A stretch of 64,000 nt of DNA from JACKHO01 sp041398745 (lineage in GTDB: Bacteria > Planctomycetota > Planctomycetia > Planctomycetales > Planctomycetaceae). Every line of letters starts with the position of its first letter. Positions within the stretch are counted from its first letter, which is position 1. Shown here one piece after another: positions 8,739 to 17,263 of the stretch. A program made the translations under genes and the position numbers. The stretch lies in contig JAWKUB010000005.1 in the NCBI GenBank assembly GCA_041398745.1, forward strand, positions 765,142-829,141, given 5' to 3'. The notes under the pieces were generated by a model, which was not told where the DNA came from, did not search any database, and worked only from the letters and a program-made list of their open reading frames with translations.

Positions 8739-10103
8739 ATGCTGAATCTTTACCAACGCACCCGTCACCCCAATGGTGGTGTTTCCCGACGAAGCTTTCT
8801 GCAGTTGGGGTCGTTGGCCCTTTTGGGTTCTGGAGGGGCTCTGAGCCTGCCCTCATTGCTTCAGGCGGAAAATGCAGCGGGAGTGGGTCGCTCTCCCAAG
8901 TCGGTCATCATGATTTACCTGGTGGGTGGTCCGCCGCATCAGGATATGTTTGACCTGAAGCCAAATGCCCCGGCGGAAGTAGCAGGCCCGTGGCGTCCCA
9001 TTTCGACGAGTGTGCCCGGGATGGACATTTGCGAAGCCTTTCCTCGACTTGCGGGAATGGCGGACAAGTTCAGCATCATTCGGTCTCTCGTCGGCAATCA
9101 ATCCAACCACGACGCCATTCAGGTTTTCAACGGCCACAATCCTCGCAACCCAACACCATCCGGTGGATGGCCGCAGTTTGGTTCGATGGTTTCGAAAGTT
9201 CAGGGAGCCTTTGATCCCTCGGCCCCACCTTTTGTCAGCCTTTGTTATCCCTGTACTCATGGTCCCTACAATGAACCGGGTCCCGGCTTTCTGGGAACGA
9301 CTCACAGTCCCTTCCGCCCGCTGGGATCAACGCGCGACGACATGACGCTCAATGGCGTCACCGTGGAACATTTGCAGGACCGCGTGTCGTTGCTCAAAGA
9401 CTTTGACCGACTGCGGCGCGATACCGACACCGGCACTTCGATGGCCGGCCTCGACGCGTTTACCGAACAGGCCGTGGGATTGTTGACCTCTTCACAACTG
9501 GCCGATGCACTCGACTTGTCGAAAGAAGATCCCGAAACCGTCGCGCGCTACGGTACCGGGAACACCAAGGTGTTCATTGATGGCAATGGGGCGCCTCGTG
9601 TTCCGCAAAGCCTGCTGATGGCACGACGGCTCATTGAAGCGGGAGTACGCGTCGTCACGCTGAATTACAGCAAGTGGGATTGGCACGGCGGAAACAACAA
9701 TTCCATTTTCAAACGGGAGCAGGAGGACTTCCCGATTTTTGACCAGTGTGTCAGTGCATTACTCGAAGACCTGCACAACCGGGGCATGGCAGATGATTGT
9801 GCCGTCGTTATTTGGGGAGAATTCGGTCGGACTCCAAAAATCAGCGCCCAGGTTGGTCGCGATCACTGGCCGCAGGTGAACTGTGCCTTTCTGGCTGGTG
9901 GCGGTTTCCAGCACGGCCAGGTCATTGGAGCCACAGACCGAATTGGCGGAGAAGCAGTCGCCCGACCAGTCACATTCGCCGAGGTCTATGCGAGTTTGTA
10001 CCGCCATTTGGGAATCGATGTCGATACGACCATCAGCGACCTGAACGGTCGCCCTCAGTACCTCGTAGAAGACCGCGCCAGCCCGCTTGCCGAATTGATT
10101 TGA
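8739..10103 (+). CDS. DUF1501 family protein, Tat-exported
   Basis: The 454-residue protein begins with a twin-arginine signal: 'SRRSFLQLG' near residue 16, followed by a hydrophobic stretch ending 'SLPSLLQAENA'. The mature part matches DUF1501, a sulfatase/alkaline-phosphatase-like family abundant in planctomycetes: 'SVIMIYLVGGPPHQDMFDLK', 'FSIIRSLVGNQSNHD', 'VVIWGEFGRTPKIS' and 'GRDHWPQ' are characteristic. It is full length. The partner usually found beside DUF1501, a PSD1/DUF1549 cytochrome, is not adjacent here. Its enzymatic activity is unknown. Confidence 0.92.
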   Translation: MLNLYQRTRHPNGGVSRRSFLQLGSLALLGSGGALSLPSLLQAENAAGVGRSPKSVIMIYLVGGPPHQDMFDLKPNAPAEVAGPWRPISTSVPGMDICEAFPRLAGMADKFSIIRSLVGNQSNHDAIQVFNGHNPRNPTPSGGWPQFGSMVSKVQGAFDPSAPPFVSLCYPCTHGPYNEPGPGFLGTTHSPFRPLGSTRDDMTLNGVTVEHLQDRVSLLKDFDRLRRDTDTGTSMAGLDAFTEQAVGLLTSSQLADALDLSKEDPETVARYGTGNTKVFIDGNGAPRVPQSLLMARRLIEAGVRVVTLNYSKWDWHGGNNNSIFKREQEDFPIFDQCVSALLEDLHNRGMADDCAVVIWGEFGRTPKISAQVGRDHWPQVNCAFLAGGGFQHGQVIGATDRIGGEAVARPVTFAEVYASLYRHLGIDVDTTISDLNGRPQYLVEDRASPLAELI

Positions 10104-10271
10104 CGGGTCTCCGCCATAACGAGACGCTCATGTCTTCGGTGTCGATCACTTCGATGACAAGCGCCATCAGGTCGGTGAAGAGGAAATGTGAAGCTGTAGT
10201 GACCGGGTAAGATTTCCGATTCTCGCTAAAGGGCTGTGAGCATTCGTCAAGACCCAGCGGGACATTCCATC

Positions 10272-10297
10272 GCAATTCTAAGTGCTGTTAGAATTGC
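10272..10297. promoter_or_regulatory. Perfect inverted repeat, possible operator
   Basis: GCAATTCTAA and its exact complement flank a 6-base loop. No T-run follows, so it is not a typical terminator. A second inverted repeat, TGTCAT-TGGC-ATGACA, lies at 10329-10344. Both sit in the 314-base gap 10104-10417 ahead of the Cys-rich protein gene; nothing else was recognised in that gap. Confidence 0.45.
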
Positions 10298-10403
10298 ATG
10301 TTGCGAACCGTTCGTAGAAATCTGTCCATGTCATTGGCATGACAAATGCCTTTCTCCTCGTTCGCCAGAAACTCATCTGGCACGAATTCAGAAACGACCC
10401 TTT

Positions 10404-10409
10404 GAGGAG
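10404..10409 (+). promoter_or_regulatory. Ribosome binding site favouring the ATG at 10418
   Basis: GAGGAG lies 8 bases before the ATG at 10418 but only 2 bases before the ATG at 10412. The second ATG therefore fits better as the start. Confidence 0.65.
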
Positions 10410-10417
10410 AAATGACT

Positions 10418-11086
10418 ATGAGACTTTCAGTCTACGCTTTCGCTGTTGTGGGCCTGGGGCTGGCTTGTACGCCAGATACAGCCTCGGCCCAGAATCCCTT
10501 CTTCGGCCTGTTTGGTTACCGGCAGCCTGCCGTTACTTCGCAGGCGAACTACTGCCCGAATGGTGTTTGTTCGGCACGTCAGCCCGCAGTGAACACGCAG
10601 TGTCGCAACGGCGTTTGCCCTCTGCAGAACAACACCGTCCGCTACGCTCCGACAACCATTCCGCAGAACAATTACTACTCTCCTGCAGTGGGCACAACGC
10701 CCTACTTTGCTCCGAACGGTAACTACTCCTCATTCAACGCACCGCTGGTGAACAACAACAGTTGTTATCCAGATGCCTATGGTCGCTGTACTAACCCACA
10801 ACATCCCCACGCTGGCCAGATGGTAACGGGAACCTACAACACTCCTTACTCGGCAAACAACAGTTGCCAGCCCGATGCATATGGACGTTGTACCAATCCC
10901 CAACACTTTCATGTCGGACAGACCATGACCGGCAATTACCCGACGGGATCGACGCTGCCACAAAGCTATGTCAGTCCATATCGCGACCGTGACCGGGATG
11001 TCATTCCTGTGCAGTTCACTCCGAATGTGTACCCTTCAGGGACTACAGTTCCTGCGAACAACTACTACCTAGGACAACTGCGCTAG
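10418..11086 (+). CDS. Exported Cys/Asn/Pro-rich repeat protein
   Basis: The 222-residue protein has a signal peptide ending 'DTASAQNPFFG'. The N-terminal half carries two short CxNGVC units ('CPNGVC', 'CRNGVC'). The C-terminal half has two tandem 34-residue repeats with the core 'PDAYGRCTNPQH', each followed by 'GQ.MTG.Y' and each holding two Cys. The rest is rich in Asn, Tyr, Thr and Pro, with no known domain. The even spacing of Cys suggests disulfide-stabilised cell-surface or matrix material, which is inference. A strong ribosome site and a downstream terminator suggest a well-expressed single gene. Confidence 0.85.
   Translation: MRLSVYAFAVVGLGLACTPDTASAQNPFFGLFGYRQPAVTSQANYCPNGVCSARQPAVNTQCRNGVCPLQNNTVRYAPTTIPQNNYYSPAVGTTPYFAPNGNYSSFNAPLVNNNSCYPDAYGRCTNPQHPHAGQMVTGTYNTPYSANNSCQPDAYGRCTNPQHFHVGQTMTGNYPTGSTLPQSYVSPYRDRDRDVIPVQFTPNVYPSGTTVPANNYYLGQLR
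10760..10963 (+). repeat. Two tandem 102-base coding repeats
   Basis: The two copies (from 10760 and from 10862) encode the 34-residue repeats of the exported Cys-rich protein. They are diverged at third positions, which points to selection on the protein and to an old duplication rather than recent slippage. Confidence 0.75.
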
Positions 11087-11124
11087 AGTGAACTGAGTTC
11101 AATCAAGACGACGTAGATCGACAC

Positions 11125-11174
11125 AAAAAATGACGAAAGCCAGGAAAGAGTCCCGGCTTTCGCCAATGTTTTTT
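11125..11174. terminator. Bidirectional rho-independent terminator
   Basis: CGAAAGCC (11134-11141) pairs with GGCTTTCG (11155-11162). An A-run on the left (acaaaaaatga) and a T-run on the right (gttttttc) make it functional in both directions. It sits between the convergent genes ending at 11086 and 11194. Confidence 0.85.
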
Positions 11175-11193
11175 CAGAAGCGAATTTGTTGCT

Positions 11194-11991
11194 TTAGTCG
11201 AGATTGCTGACCTTCGACTGCAAATTCGTCAGGGCGTTACGGAATCGCTGCTGCAGGCTGAATGACAGTTCTGAGAATTCTTTGAGCACTGCGGGAGTCA
11301 GCGAGGCATCACACCGTTCGAGGGCTGCTGCCGCACGCTTGATGATTTGCTCGGTGGTTACTTCCTGCTGCGACTTATCTTCTGAGGGTGCACTGCCGCG
11401 AGCGCCGGCGTTGAAGGGGGCGTAGTCATCACCACCGACCTGTCGGTTGGCTGCCATGGCCAGCTCGCCGCTTTCGCGATCCATCAGAGCCAAGCCGCTG
11501 TTTTCGCCAGCAGCACGTTCGCCAGCGAACGCGGGATCGGAGGCGTCGCGAACAAATCCGGAAGTTGGTGTGAGGAAGTCACCTGGCAAATCGAATGGTG
11601 CATCTTCCTCGGCGGGAGCGGTTAAATCTTCGCCCCGCTGAGCACGTCGCCAGGCCTTCATCTCGGCGATGGTTGCTTCAATTTCGTTCGCCCACTGCAG
11701 ACACTCGGCGGAGTCATCCCAGTTGAGAGCGACGTAGAAGTGCGACCACTTCAGGTTGGGGTATTCCTGCCAGACATCGGCGAACGACTCCCACACGCGG
11801 CGGCGTTGATACACCTGATCGCCACTCAGGCCAATAAGCTGGCCGAAGTCTGCATCGGTCCGACCGCTGGCGTACCGTTTGGTCCAGGTCGCGGCGCATT
11901 CACCAATGGTCCAGTTGCAGTTACTCAGCGCTTCCTGCGCACGCAATACGAGTTGATCCTCCGACTCGACAGATTGTACTTCAGTTTCCAT
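11194..11991 (-). CDS. Hypothetical protein (265 aa)
   Basis: I do not recognise a family. The first 120 residues are helical and look like a DNA-binding or adaptor fold: 'NWTIGECAATWTKRYASGRTD' then 'FGQLIGLSGDQVYQRRRVWESF', which reads like a helix-turn-helix followed by a Trp-rich segment. The middle (about 125-185) is acidic, Pro/Gly-rich and probably disordered. The C-terminal 60 residues are helical ('IIKRAAAALERCDASLTPAVLKEF'). There is no signal peptide, so it is probably cytoplasmic. It has its own shared terminator at 11125-11174. A regulatory role is only a guess. Confidence 0.7.
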   Translation of the reverse strand: METEVQSVESEDQLVLRAQEALSNCNWTIGECAATWTKRYASGRTDADFGQLIGLSGDQVYQRRRVWESFADVWQEYPNLKWSHFYVALNWDDSAECLQWANEIEATIAEMKAWRRAQRGEDLTAPAEEDAPFDLPGDFLTPTSGFVRDASDPAFAGERAAGENSGLALMDRESGELAMAANRQVGGDDYAPFNAGARGSAPSEDKSQQEVTTEQIIKRAAAALERCDASLTPAVLKEFSELSFSLQQRFRNALTNLQSKVSNLD

Positions 11992-12188
11992 GAATGCATA
12001 TCCAGACTGTTCCCATCGCGGCGTACGATGAACGCCATTTCAGCCGCAATGAAGGAAAGAATTCAACAGGTTCAGTCGCCCTAGACTGCCGTTCGCGACG
12101 GTATTCGTCAAGCATTTTGGTACCTGTTCACACGTTTAGTTTCAACGTTCTCGGGTATCGCTCCGCACAGCTTTCCCAAGCGGACAAA

Positions 12189-13847
12189 TCAGGCTCTTCC
12201 CGCAGTCAATTCGCGGCCAGCCCATTCGGAGAGGGCTTCACGGTTGATTTTGACGTTGTGCCTAGTATCCACCGGAAACGCTCTGTGAAACAGGATTTTT
12301 TCAATGGATTTTGTCAGCTCAGAGGCCTGTCCGATGTCGAGAAGTTGTTGACGGAATCGATTCACATCGGTTGCAGTCTCTGGAAAACGTCCCGCTTCCG
12401 GTTCGACGATGAGGACTGGCTCCTGCAGTCCGGCCTCACCGACACCAACCAGAGCCGCCCGGAACACGTCGGCATGCCCTTCGTAAATGGCTTCGCAGCA
12501 AACGGAGTACATCCGTGCCGAGGGCGTGGTCACAATGTGTGCTTTGCGACCGCAGAACCACAGCTTGCCCGCGTCGTCGAGATAGCCGACATCACCAATC
12601 CGATGCCAGAATCCCGCACCATCTGGAATTTTCGCCAGGCGGGTTGCCTCAGGACGTTGATAGTACTCGCGCGTGACCGACGGACTTTTGACGATGATTT
12701 CCCCAATTTGGCCTGTGGGAAGTTCGTTTGCATCGGCAATCGAGTCAATCGGATCAGAAGTCGCTTCAATGATTCTGACGTTGACTCCTTCGAATACCGT
12801 GCCGACGCATGTCCCGGCTCCCTGCCGCGTCGCAGAGGCGGTTTCATTGAGGACCTGCCGTGCTCCAATCGACGCAACAGGCAGACTCTCGGTGGCGCCA
12901 TACGGTGTGAACAGGTCGGCATTCGGGCGCGAGAGGATTTTGGTCATCCGCTGCAGCACGTGATTAGGGACGGGACCTCCCGCTGAGAGCGCACGTTTCA
13001 GCGAAGGAAACGTAATGCCGTGTTCCTCACAGTACCTGCCCACCCGATTCCAGAATGCCGGTGAGCCAAACGCCTGGGTCACTCCCTGGTCGCGAATGGC
13101 TTCGATGATATTACGGGGATCAACGAAGGCTGGCTTAGTGGCGTCCATATCAGGGATGACCGTCGTCACTCCCATCGCCGCGTTGAACAAGCCGAACAAC
13201 GGGAATCCGGGCAAATCAACTTCGCCTGCTTCGATTCCATAGTGCCTGCTGATCATGTCAACCTGGGCGTTGAACATGCCATGTTCATAATGTACGCCCT
13301 TCGGTGGCCCAGTGCTGCCGCTCGTGAAAATGATGGCCGCTGAGTCAGTGGCCGACATTTCTTTCGTAGTGAATTTTGGACCTGCCTCCCGCAGTCGATG
13401 GTACGTCGCGGTGACTCCGGGCAGCCAGCTTCCCACGCTGAAGTTCAGTCGAGCCTTGGGAAATCGACTGGCAAACAGCCAACGCCCCAGGTGCACTTTC
13501 GGGATGCCGACGAATCCATCGGGCTGCACTTCCTCCAGGCAGCGAAACACATTGTTGCGACCCATGCCGGGGTCGATGAGGACAATGGTGACACCGACTT
13601 TGAAGAGGGCAAACGTGAGCGTAATGAACTCCATGCTGAAAGGGACAAACAACACGAGTTTCTGTCCGGGCTGAACTCCGCTGTTCACAAACCCATTGGC
13701 GAGCCGGTTCGATTCCTCATCCAACTGGGCGAAGGTCAATTGGGTGTACTTTCGCCGTCCCCATCGATCATGACCGTCTGGCGCAACAATCGCCCGTTGC
13801 CACGGGCGCTGCGTTGCCATCTCGGTAAGTCGTGCGGCGATGTTCAT
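12189..13847 (-). CDS. OleC-like AMP-dependent acyl ligase
   Basis: The 552-residue member of the ANL adenylating superfamily carries the P-loop 'IIFTSGSTGPPKGVHYEHG' (about residues 180-198), the 'YGATES' A5 motif and 'IGDVGYLDDAGKLWFCGR' (A7/A8). The segment 'FPLFGLFNAAMGVTTVIPDMD' is characteristic of OleC proteins, which in long-chain olefin biosynthesis convert a beta-hydroxy acid to a beta-lactone. Annotation as a fatty-acid CoA ligase is the common alternative. The canonical C-terminal Lys region is 'HNVKINREALSEWAG'. It is the last gene of a run of four starting with the ketoacyl-synthase homologue. OleA, OleB and OleD are not adjacent, so the reaction is unproven. Confidence 0.82.
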   Translation of the reverse strand: MNIAARLTEMATQRPWQRAIVAPDGHDRWGRRKYTQLTFAQLDEESNRLANGFVNSGVQPGQKLVLFVPFSMEFITLTFALFKVGVTIVLIDPGMGRNNVFRCLEEVQPDGFVGIPKVHLGRWLFASRFPKARLNFSVGSWLPGVTATYHRLREAGPKFTTKEMSATDSAAIIFTSGSTGPPKGVHYEHGMFNAQVDMISRHYGIEAGEVDLPGFPLFGLFNAAMGVTTVIPDMDATKPAFVDPRNIIEAIRDQGVTQAFGSPAFWNRVGRYCEEHGITFPSLKRALSAGGPVPNHVLQRMTKILSRPNADLFTPYGATESLPVASIGARQVLNETASATRQGAGTCVGTVFEGVNVRIIEATSDPIDSIADANELPTGQIGEIIVKSPSVTREYYQRPEATRLAKIPDGAGFWHRIGDVGYLDDAGKLWFCGRKAHIVTTPSARMYSVCCEAIYEGHADVFRAALVGVGEAGLQEPVLIVEPEAGRFPETATDVNRFRQQLLDIGQASELTKSIEKILFHRAFPVDTRHNVKINREALSEWAGRELTAGRA

Positions 13848-13937
13848 TCTGTCGTTTGGTCGGGGCGACGGGAAGTGGTTGAGATGGTTGAAGGCGGCTG
13901 CGCCGCGGTTGAGATAGTTGAGAGATTGGAACTGGGG

Positions 13938-14729
13938 CTAATCCCGCACAGCGGCGAGGACAATGTCGCGGAGTGTAGGGGTGGTGGAAATTCCGTTTCC
14001 GCCTTCGATGGTGACGTCTCCCTTCCAGTCGACGAACACTCCGCCGGCTTCGGTGACAATGGGCACGAGGGCGGCTGCATCCCAGGGATTCAGTAGCGGG
14101 TCGATCATGACTTCGGCCCGTCCCGTCGCAACCAGCATATGTCCGTAGCAGTCTCCCCAGCCACGTGCGATGCGTGTCGACCGGCACAGCGTTTCGAATT
14201 TGTCGAGACCATCAACGGTAATCCAACCTCCGACAGACGTGTAACAGAAGAGCGATTCGCTCAACTCACTAACGGTCGACACAGTGGCCTTGACGGTCGA
14301 ACCATCAGCCTTTTGCCAAAAGGCGCCCCCGCCGTTTTGCGCGTAAACAACTTCGTTGAGGGCCGGGAAGCGACAAACCCCGGCGACCGTTTGTCCTTCG
14401 TGGACCAGTCCCACGAGCGTGCCGAACAGCGGCGTTCCATGCACGAACGACTTGGTTCCATCAATTGGATCGATAATCCACTGGAAGCCGTTGCTCCCCG
14501 CAATTTGCCCGAATTCTTCTCCCAGAATTCCGTCGCCGGGAAAGTACTTTTCAATTTCCGCCCGCAGCAGTTGCTCTGCACCTTTATCTGCCAGCGTTAC
14601 GGGCGAACTGTCGGCCTTGTTCTCGATGTTCAAGTCCGCCGACTGGAAATACGGCATAATGAACTCGGCAGCCCGCTGTGAAGCTTCGAGTGCCCATTGG
14701 AGTCGTTGCGAGATTTGTAATTCAGACAT
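13938..14729 (-). CDS. hisN: Inositol monophosphatase family, HisN-type histidinol-phosphatase
   Basis: The 263-residue Mg-dependent phosphatase starts at the ATG at 14729 ('MSELQISQRLQW'); further upstream the frame runs into the neighbouring gene. The metal-binding motifs are all present: 'GEEFG' (first Glu), 'WIIDPIDGTKSFVHG' (about residues 80-94) and 'NPWDAAALVPIVTEAGG' near the C-terminus. 'GTKSFVHGTPLFGTLVGL' is closer to actinobacterial-type HisN than to inositol phosphatase proper, which is why histidinol phosphate is preferred as substrate. Other sugar or nucleotide phosphates remain possible. It lies between a GNAT gene and the OleC-like gene. Confidence 0.8.
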   Translation of the reverse strand: MSELQISQRLQWALEASQRAAEFIMPYFQSADLNIENKADSSPVTLADKGAEQLLRAEIEKYFPGDGILGEEFGQIAGSNGFQWIIDPIDGTKSFVHGTPLFGTLVGLVHEGQTVAGVCRFPALNEVVYAQNGGGAFWQKADGSTVKATVSTVSELSESLFCYTSVGGWITVDGLDKFETLCRSTRIARGWGDCYGHMLVATGRAEVMIDPLLNPWDAAALVPIVTEAGGVFVDWKGDVTIEGGNGISTTPTLRDIVLAAVRD

Positions 14730-14766
14730 GCGTGCAAATTTGTCGTAGTGCGTGAGTTCGACTGCT

Positions 14767-15465
14767 TCAGTGGGGAAGTTCAAACCCCATTTGCCAGTGC
14801 CACAGCAGACTGGGTGTGTTGTCAGCGAGAAATGTACTCGACATCTCATAGAAACCCAATTGCTGCATTTCAGCAATTGATGAATGGAGCAGGCGACGGG
14901 CTAAACCCTGTCGCGAAAAACTTGGCGAGACAAAGACCCAAGTCAAATGCGGACGTCCCCATTTCTCAGCGACTGCGTTGTCCGGCGGTATCGCTTTCCA
15001 GTCAGGATGCGAGAAGTCTGCGAGCGGGCCGGCTGGGGTTAACGTCACCAGCGCTGCCCCGACAATTCGTTGGCTGCGGGACTCAAGCATGACGTGACAC
15101 GCCGACTCGACCAGCGGTCCGTCTTCCCCCTGCTCTGTGCGGTTCACACATTCGTCCGCCAGATGCTGCGCCTCAGCGACAGTTAACAGCGAAAATGGTT
15201 GTGATGCCGAGAAGGCATCGAAAAACAGGCGCCGAACCTCTGGCCAGTCAGCGCCGCTTAAGTTCCGAATCGAGAATTCGTCCGATGCGACAACCGCTTG
15301 TGACGATTTCTCGAATGACAACAGGGCATGCAGAACTTTCGGTTCGGGAGTCAGCCGAACTTCATTCCCCTGGACCCGATACGCGTAAGCCGGATTGCGT
15401 GGCAACCGCGACAACTGCTCTGCACTCAGCGGCAGAGTGATTTCGGGGAACTTTTCATCAAGCAT
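14767..15465 (-). CDS. GNAT family N-acetyltransferase
   Basis: The 232-residue protein has an N-terminal extension of about 70 residues followed by a GNAT fold. The acetyl-CoA-binding motif A is 'VFVSPSFSRQGLARRLLHSS' (RxxGxA type) near residue 190, followed by the typical 'MQQLGFYEMSSTFLADNTPS' and 'WQMGFE' ends. It follows the ketoacyl-synthase homologue by 11 bases, so the two are surely co-transcribed, and it precedes the phosphatase by 37 bases. The substrate is unknown. The N-terminal extension has no recognised domain. Confidence 0.85.
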   Translation of the reverse strand: MLDEKFPEITLPLSAEQLSRLPRNPAYAYRVQGNEVRLTPEPKVLHALLSFEKSSQAVVASDEFSIRNLSGADWPEVRRLFFDAFSASQPFSLLTVAEAQHLADECVNRTEQGEDGPLVESACHVMLESRSQRIVGAALVTLTPAGPLADFSHPDWKAIPPDNAVAEKWGRPHLTWVFVSPSFSRQGLARRLLHSSIAEMQQLGFYEMSSTFLADNTPSLLWHWQMGFELPH

Positions 15466-15476
15466 TGACGAGTCGC

Positions 15477-16787
15477 TTACGCACCTTCAATGACGACGGC
15501 ACTCGCCTGGCCACATTCAGTGAAGTTCGCGTTTACGAAGAACTTGTTACTTGTTGCACGAGGTGCGCCGGTCACGATGTCCAATCCGAGAGACTCGTCT
15601 GGAGCGTTGGTGTTCAGCGTGAATGGAATGTTTCCCTGATCCAGCGACAACAACGACGAGGCAATTTCGATCAGACCGGAAGCGGCCCCTGCATTGCCGG
15701 TGAAGCCCTTCAGGCCAGTCACCGGCAGGCTGGCGGCATGGCTGCCGAAAACTTCGTGAATTGCGGCGGCTTCGGCTGCATCGGCTTCCTTGGTGCCGAG
15801 CCCATGCGCGTTGTAGTGGCCAATGGCATCGGGCGAGATACCGCCACGTCGCAGTGCGGCACCAATTGCGTTCACCAGTGCCTGCTTTGGATTTGCCTTG
15901 CCGTTCGGATCACAGACGCAGGACGTCGCGCCGCTGTAAATGCGGCCCCAAATCTTCGCACCACGTGCCAGGGCGTGGGATTCCTCTTCCAGCAGCAGAC
16001 ACGCTGCTGCCTCACCCGCCACTGAGCCGGAGCGGGTGGAATCGAAGGGACGACACGAGGATGCCGGGTCATCCGCATTGCAGGTTTGCTGACCTGAAAA
16101 CTGGCCATGTATTGAACTGACAGGGCAAATCTTGGTTCCAGTAGCGCCGACCAGCATCATGTCCGCTGCACCACGTTCCAGGATATTGAGTGCTTCGGTC
16201 AGGGCTGCGCCGGTTGAGGCTTCGTCAACCGTAACGGAGTTGTTGGGACCAAGCGCCTGGAAGAAAATGGCAATATGGCAGGCAGGCATATTGGGCAGGT
16301 ACTTGAGCATCCACAGCGGTTCCATCCCACGGAGACCAGCAGTTCCCCAGTTCTCCAGTTGAAAATCACCCGACTCATTGCTGCTGGCGCGAGCGGCGCC
16401 GGCCATGTTTTCTGGTTCGAAGAACATGAGGTTTGCGCCATACTCGACACCAATGCGGGTGTGGTCGATGGCATCCAAATCGAGGCCGGAATCGCCGAGA
16501 GCAAACTTGGCGGCACAAGTGCCGAGCAGCACGTCGCGGCACATCAACTTGACGGCCTTCTTCTCTTCCTTTTCGGTGAAACAAATCTTCTTGGCGTTTT
16601 CGTCACCCAAATCGGCAACCTCACCACCAATTCCACCAACTGTCGCCGCTCCGTTATACCGCTGAATGGGGCGGACGCCGCTGCGACCTGCCTGGAGGCT
16701 CTCCAGCACGGCATCGCGGCCAAGTCCAATGGGACTGACGAGTCCCATTGCGGTAATCACAATTCGTCGTTTTGTGTTGCTAACCAT
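15477..16787 (-). CDS. Beta-ketoacyl synthase homologue without the catalytic cysteine
   Basis: The 436-residue FabF-type thiolase-fold protein begins 'RIVITAMGLVSPIGLG'. Where KAS enzymes have the nucleophile Cys, the segment reads 'GPNNSVTVDEASTGAAL', with Glu189 at the ungapped Cys position and no Cys anywhere in the segment. The first catalytic His is kept (H328 in 'YNAHGLGT'), but the second, in the usual TGH, is Asn365 ('GFTGNAG'). The thiolase scaffold is otherwise complete, so it is not a simple pseudogene. It could be a chain-length-factor-like partner, a decarboxylase of the KSQ sort or a binding protein. It heads the 15477-to-12189 operon. Confidence 0.88.
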   Translation of the reverse strand: MVSNTKRRIVITAMGLVSPIGLGRDAVLESLQAGRSGVRPIQRYNGAATVGGIGGEVADLGDENAKKICFTEKEEKKAVKLMCRDVLLGTCAAKFALGDSGLDLDAIDHTRIGVEYGANLMFFEPENMAGAARASSNESGDFQLENWGTAGLRGMEPLWMLKYLPNMPACHIAIFFQALGPNNSVTVDEASTGAALTEALNILERGAADMMLVGATGTKICPVSSIHGQFSGQQTCNADDPASSCRPFDSTRSGSVAGEAAACLLLEEESHALARGAKIWGRIYSGATSCVCDPNGKANPKQALVNAIGAALRRGGISPDAIGHYNAHGLGTKEADAAEAAAIHEVFGSHAASLPVTGLKGFTGNAGAASGLIEIASSLLSLDQGNIPFTLNTNAPDESLGLDIVTGAPRATSNKFFVNANFTECGQASAVVIEGA

Positions 16788-17263
16788 CGTTTCAGTCGCT
16801 GTCCGTCAATGTTTCGCGGGCGAAGGCGGCATGTTATCAAACGGGGGCCGCCCCTCAATGTCATGTGCTATGTGAATGTGCCGCGTTTTTCAGGTTCTTG
16901 AGCCACTATGTTAGCGGCGACAAGAGGCTCGGGCGAGGCCATAACCATAAACAGTGGCAGGACTTTATGTGAGGTCGACTGTCGGTTGACGGGGGATTTC
17001 AGGGAAAGTCGCCGCGACAATCGCGCAAGTCGTTAAACCTACGAAAGTCCACCTTACGGGGTCGTTGTGCTTTGCAAGGTTGTCTGCATCGGCTTTTCTG
17101 GGAATTGTCCCCTTGTTTTCTTTCCATTCGTCGCACGGTAATTGGATCGTACGAAGGGATTTAGGGATCGTATGGTTGGCAGATGGCGTCGGAGGCATCA
17201 GACTGTTATGCAGCGGAAAATCCCCTCGCGATCATTGTCGCACAACCAGAATTGGTGGACCGT
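16788..17263. other. Divergent intergenic region
   Basis: It separates the ketoacyl-synthase homologue (-) from the alpha/beta hydrolase (+) and should hold both promoters. No convincing -35/-10 pair was found. A direct repeat, GGATCGTACG at 17144-17153 and GGATCGTATG at 17165-17174, is spaced 21 bases, two helical turns, and may be an operator. An in-frame ATG at 17183 could extend the hydrolase into this region. Confidence 0.4.

Noticed and set aside
11994..12986. A 330-residue open frame on the plus strand
   Set aside because: It covers the OleC-like ligase on the other strand, which has clear adenylation motifs; the frame is a shadow caused by codon bias.
13398..14096. A 232-residue open frame on the plus strand
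   Set aside because: It spans the OleC-like gene's 5' part and the phosphatase's 3' part in antisense, with no ribosome site.
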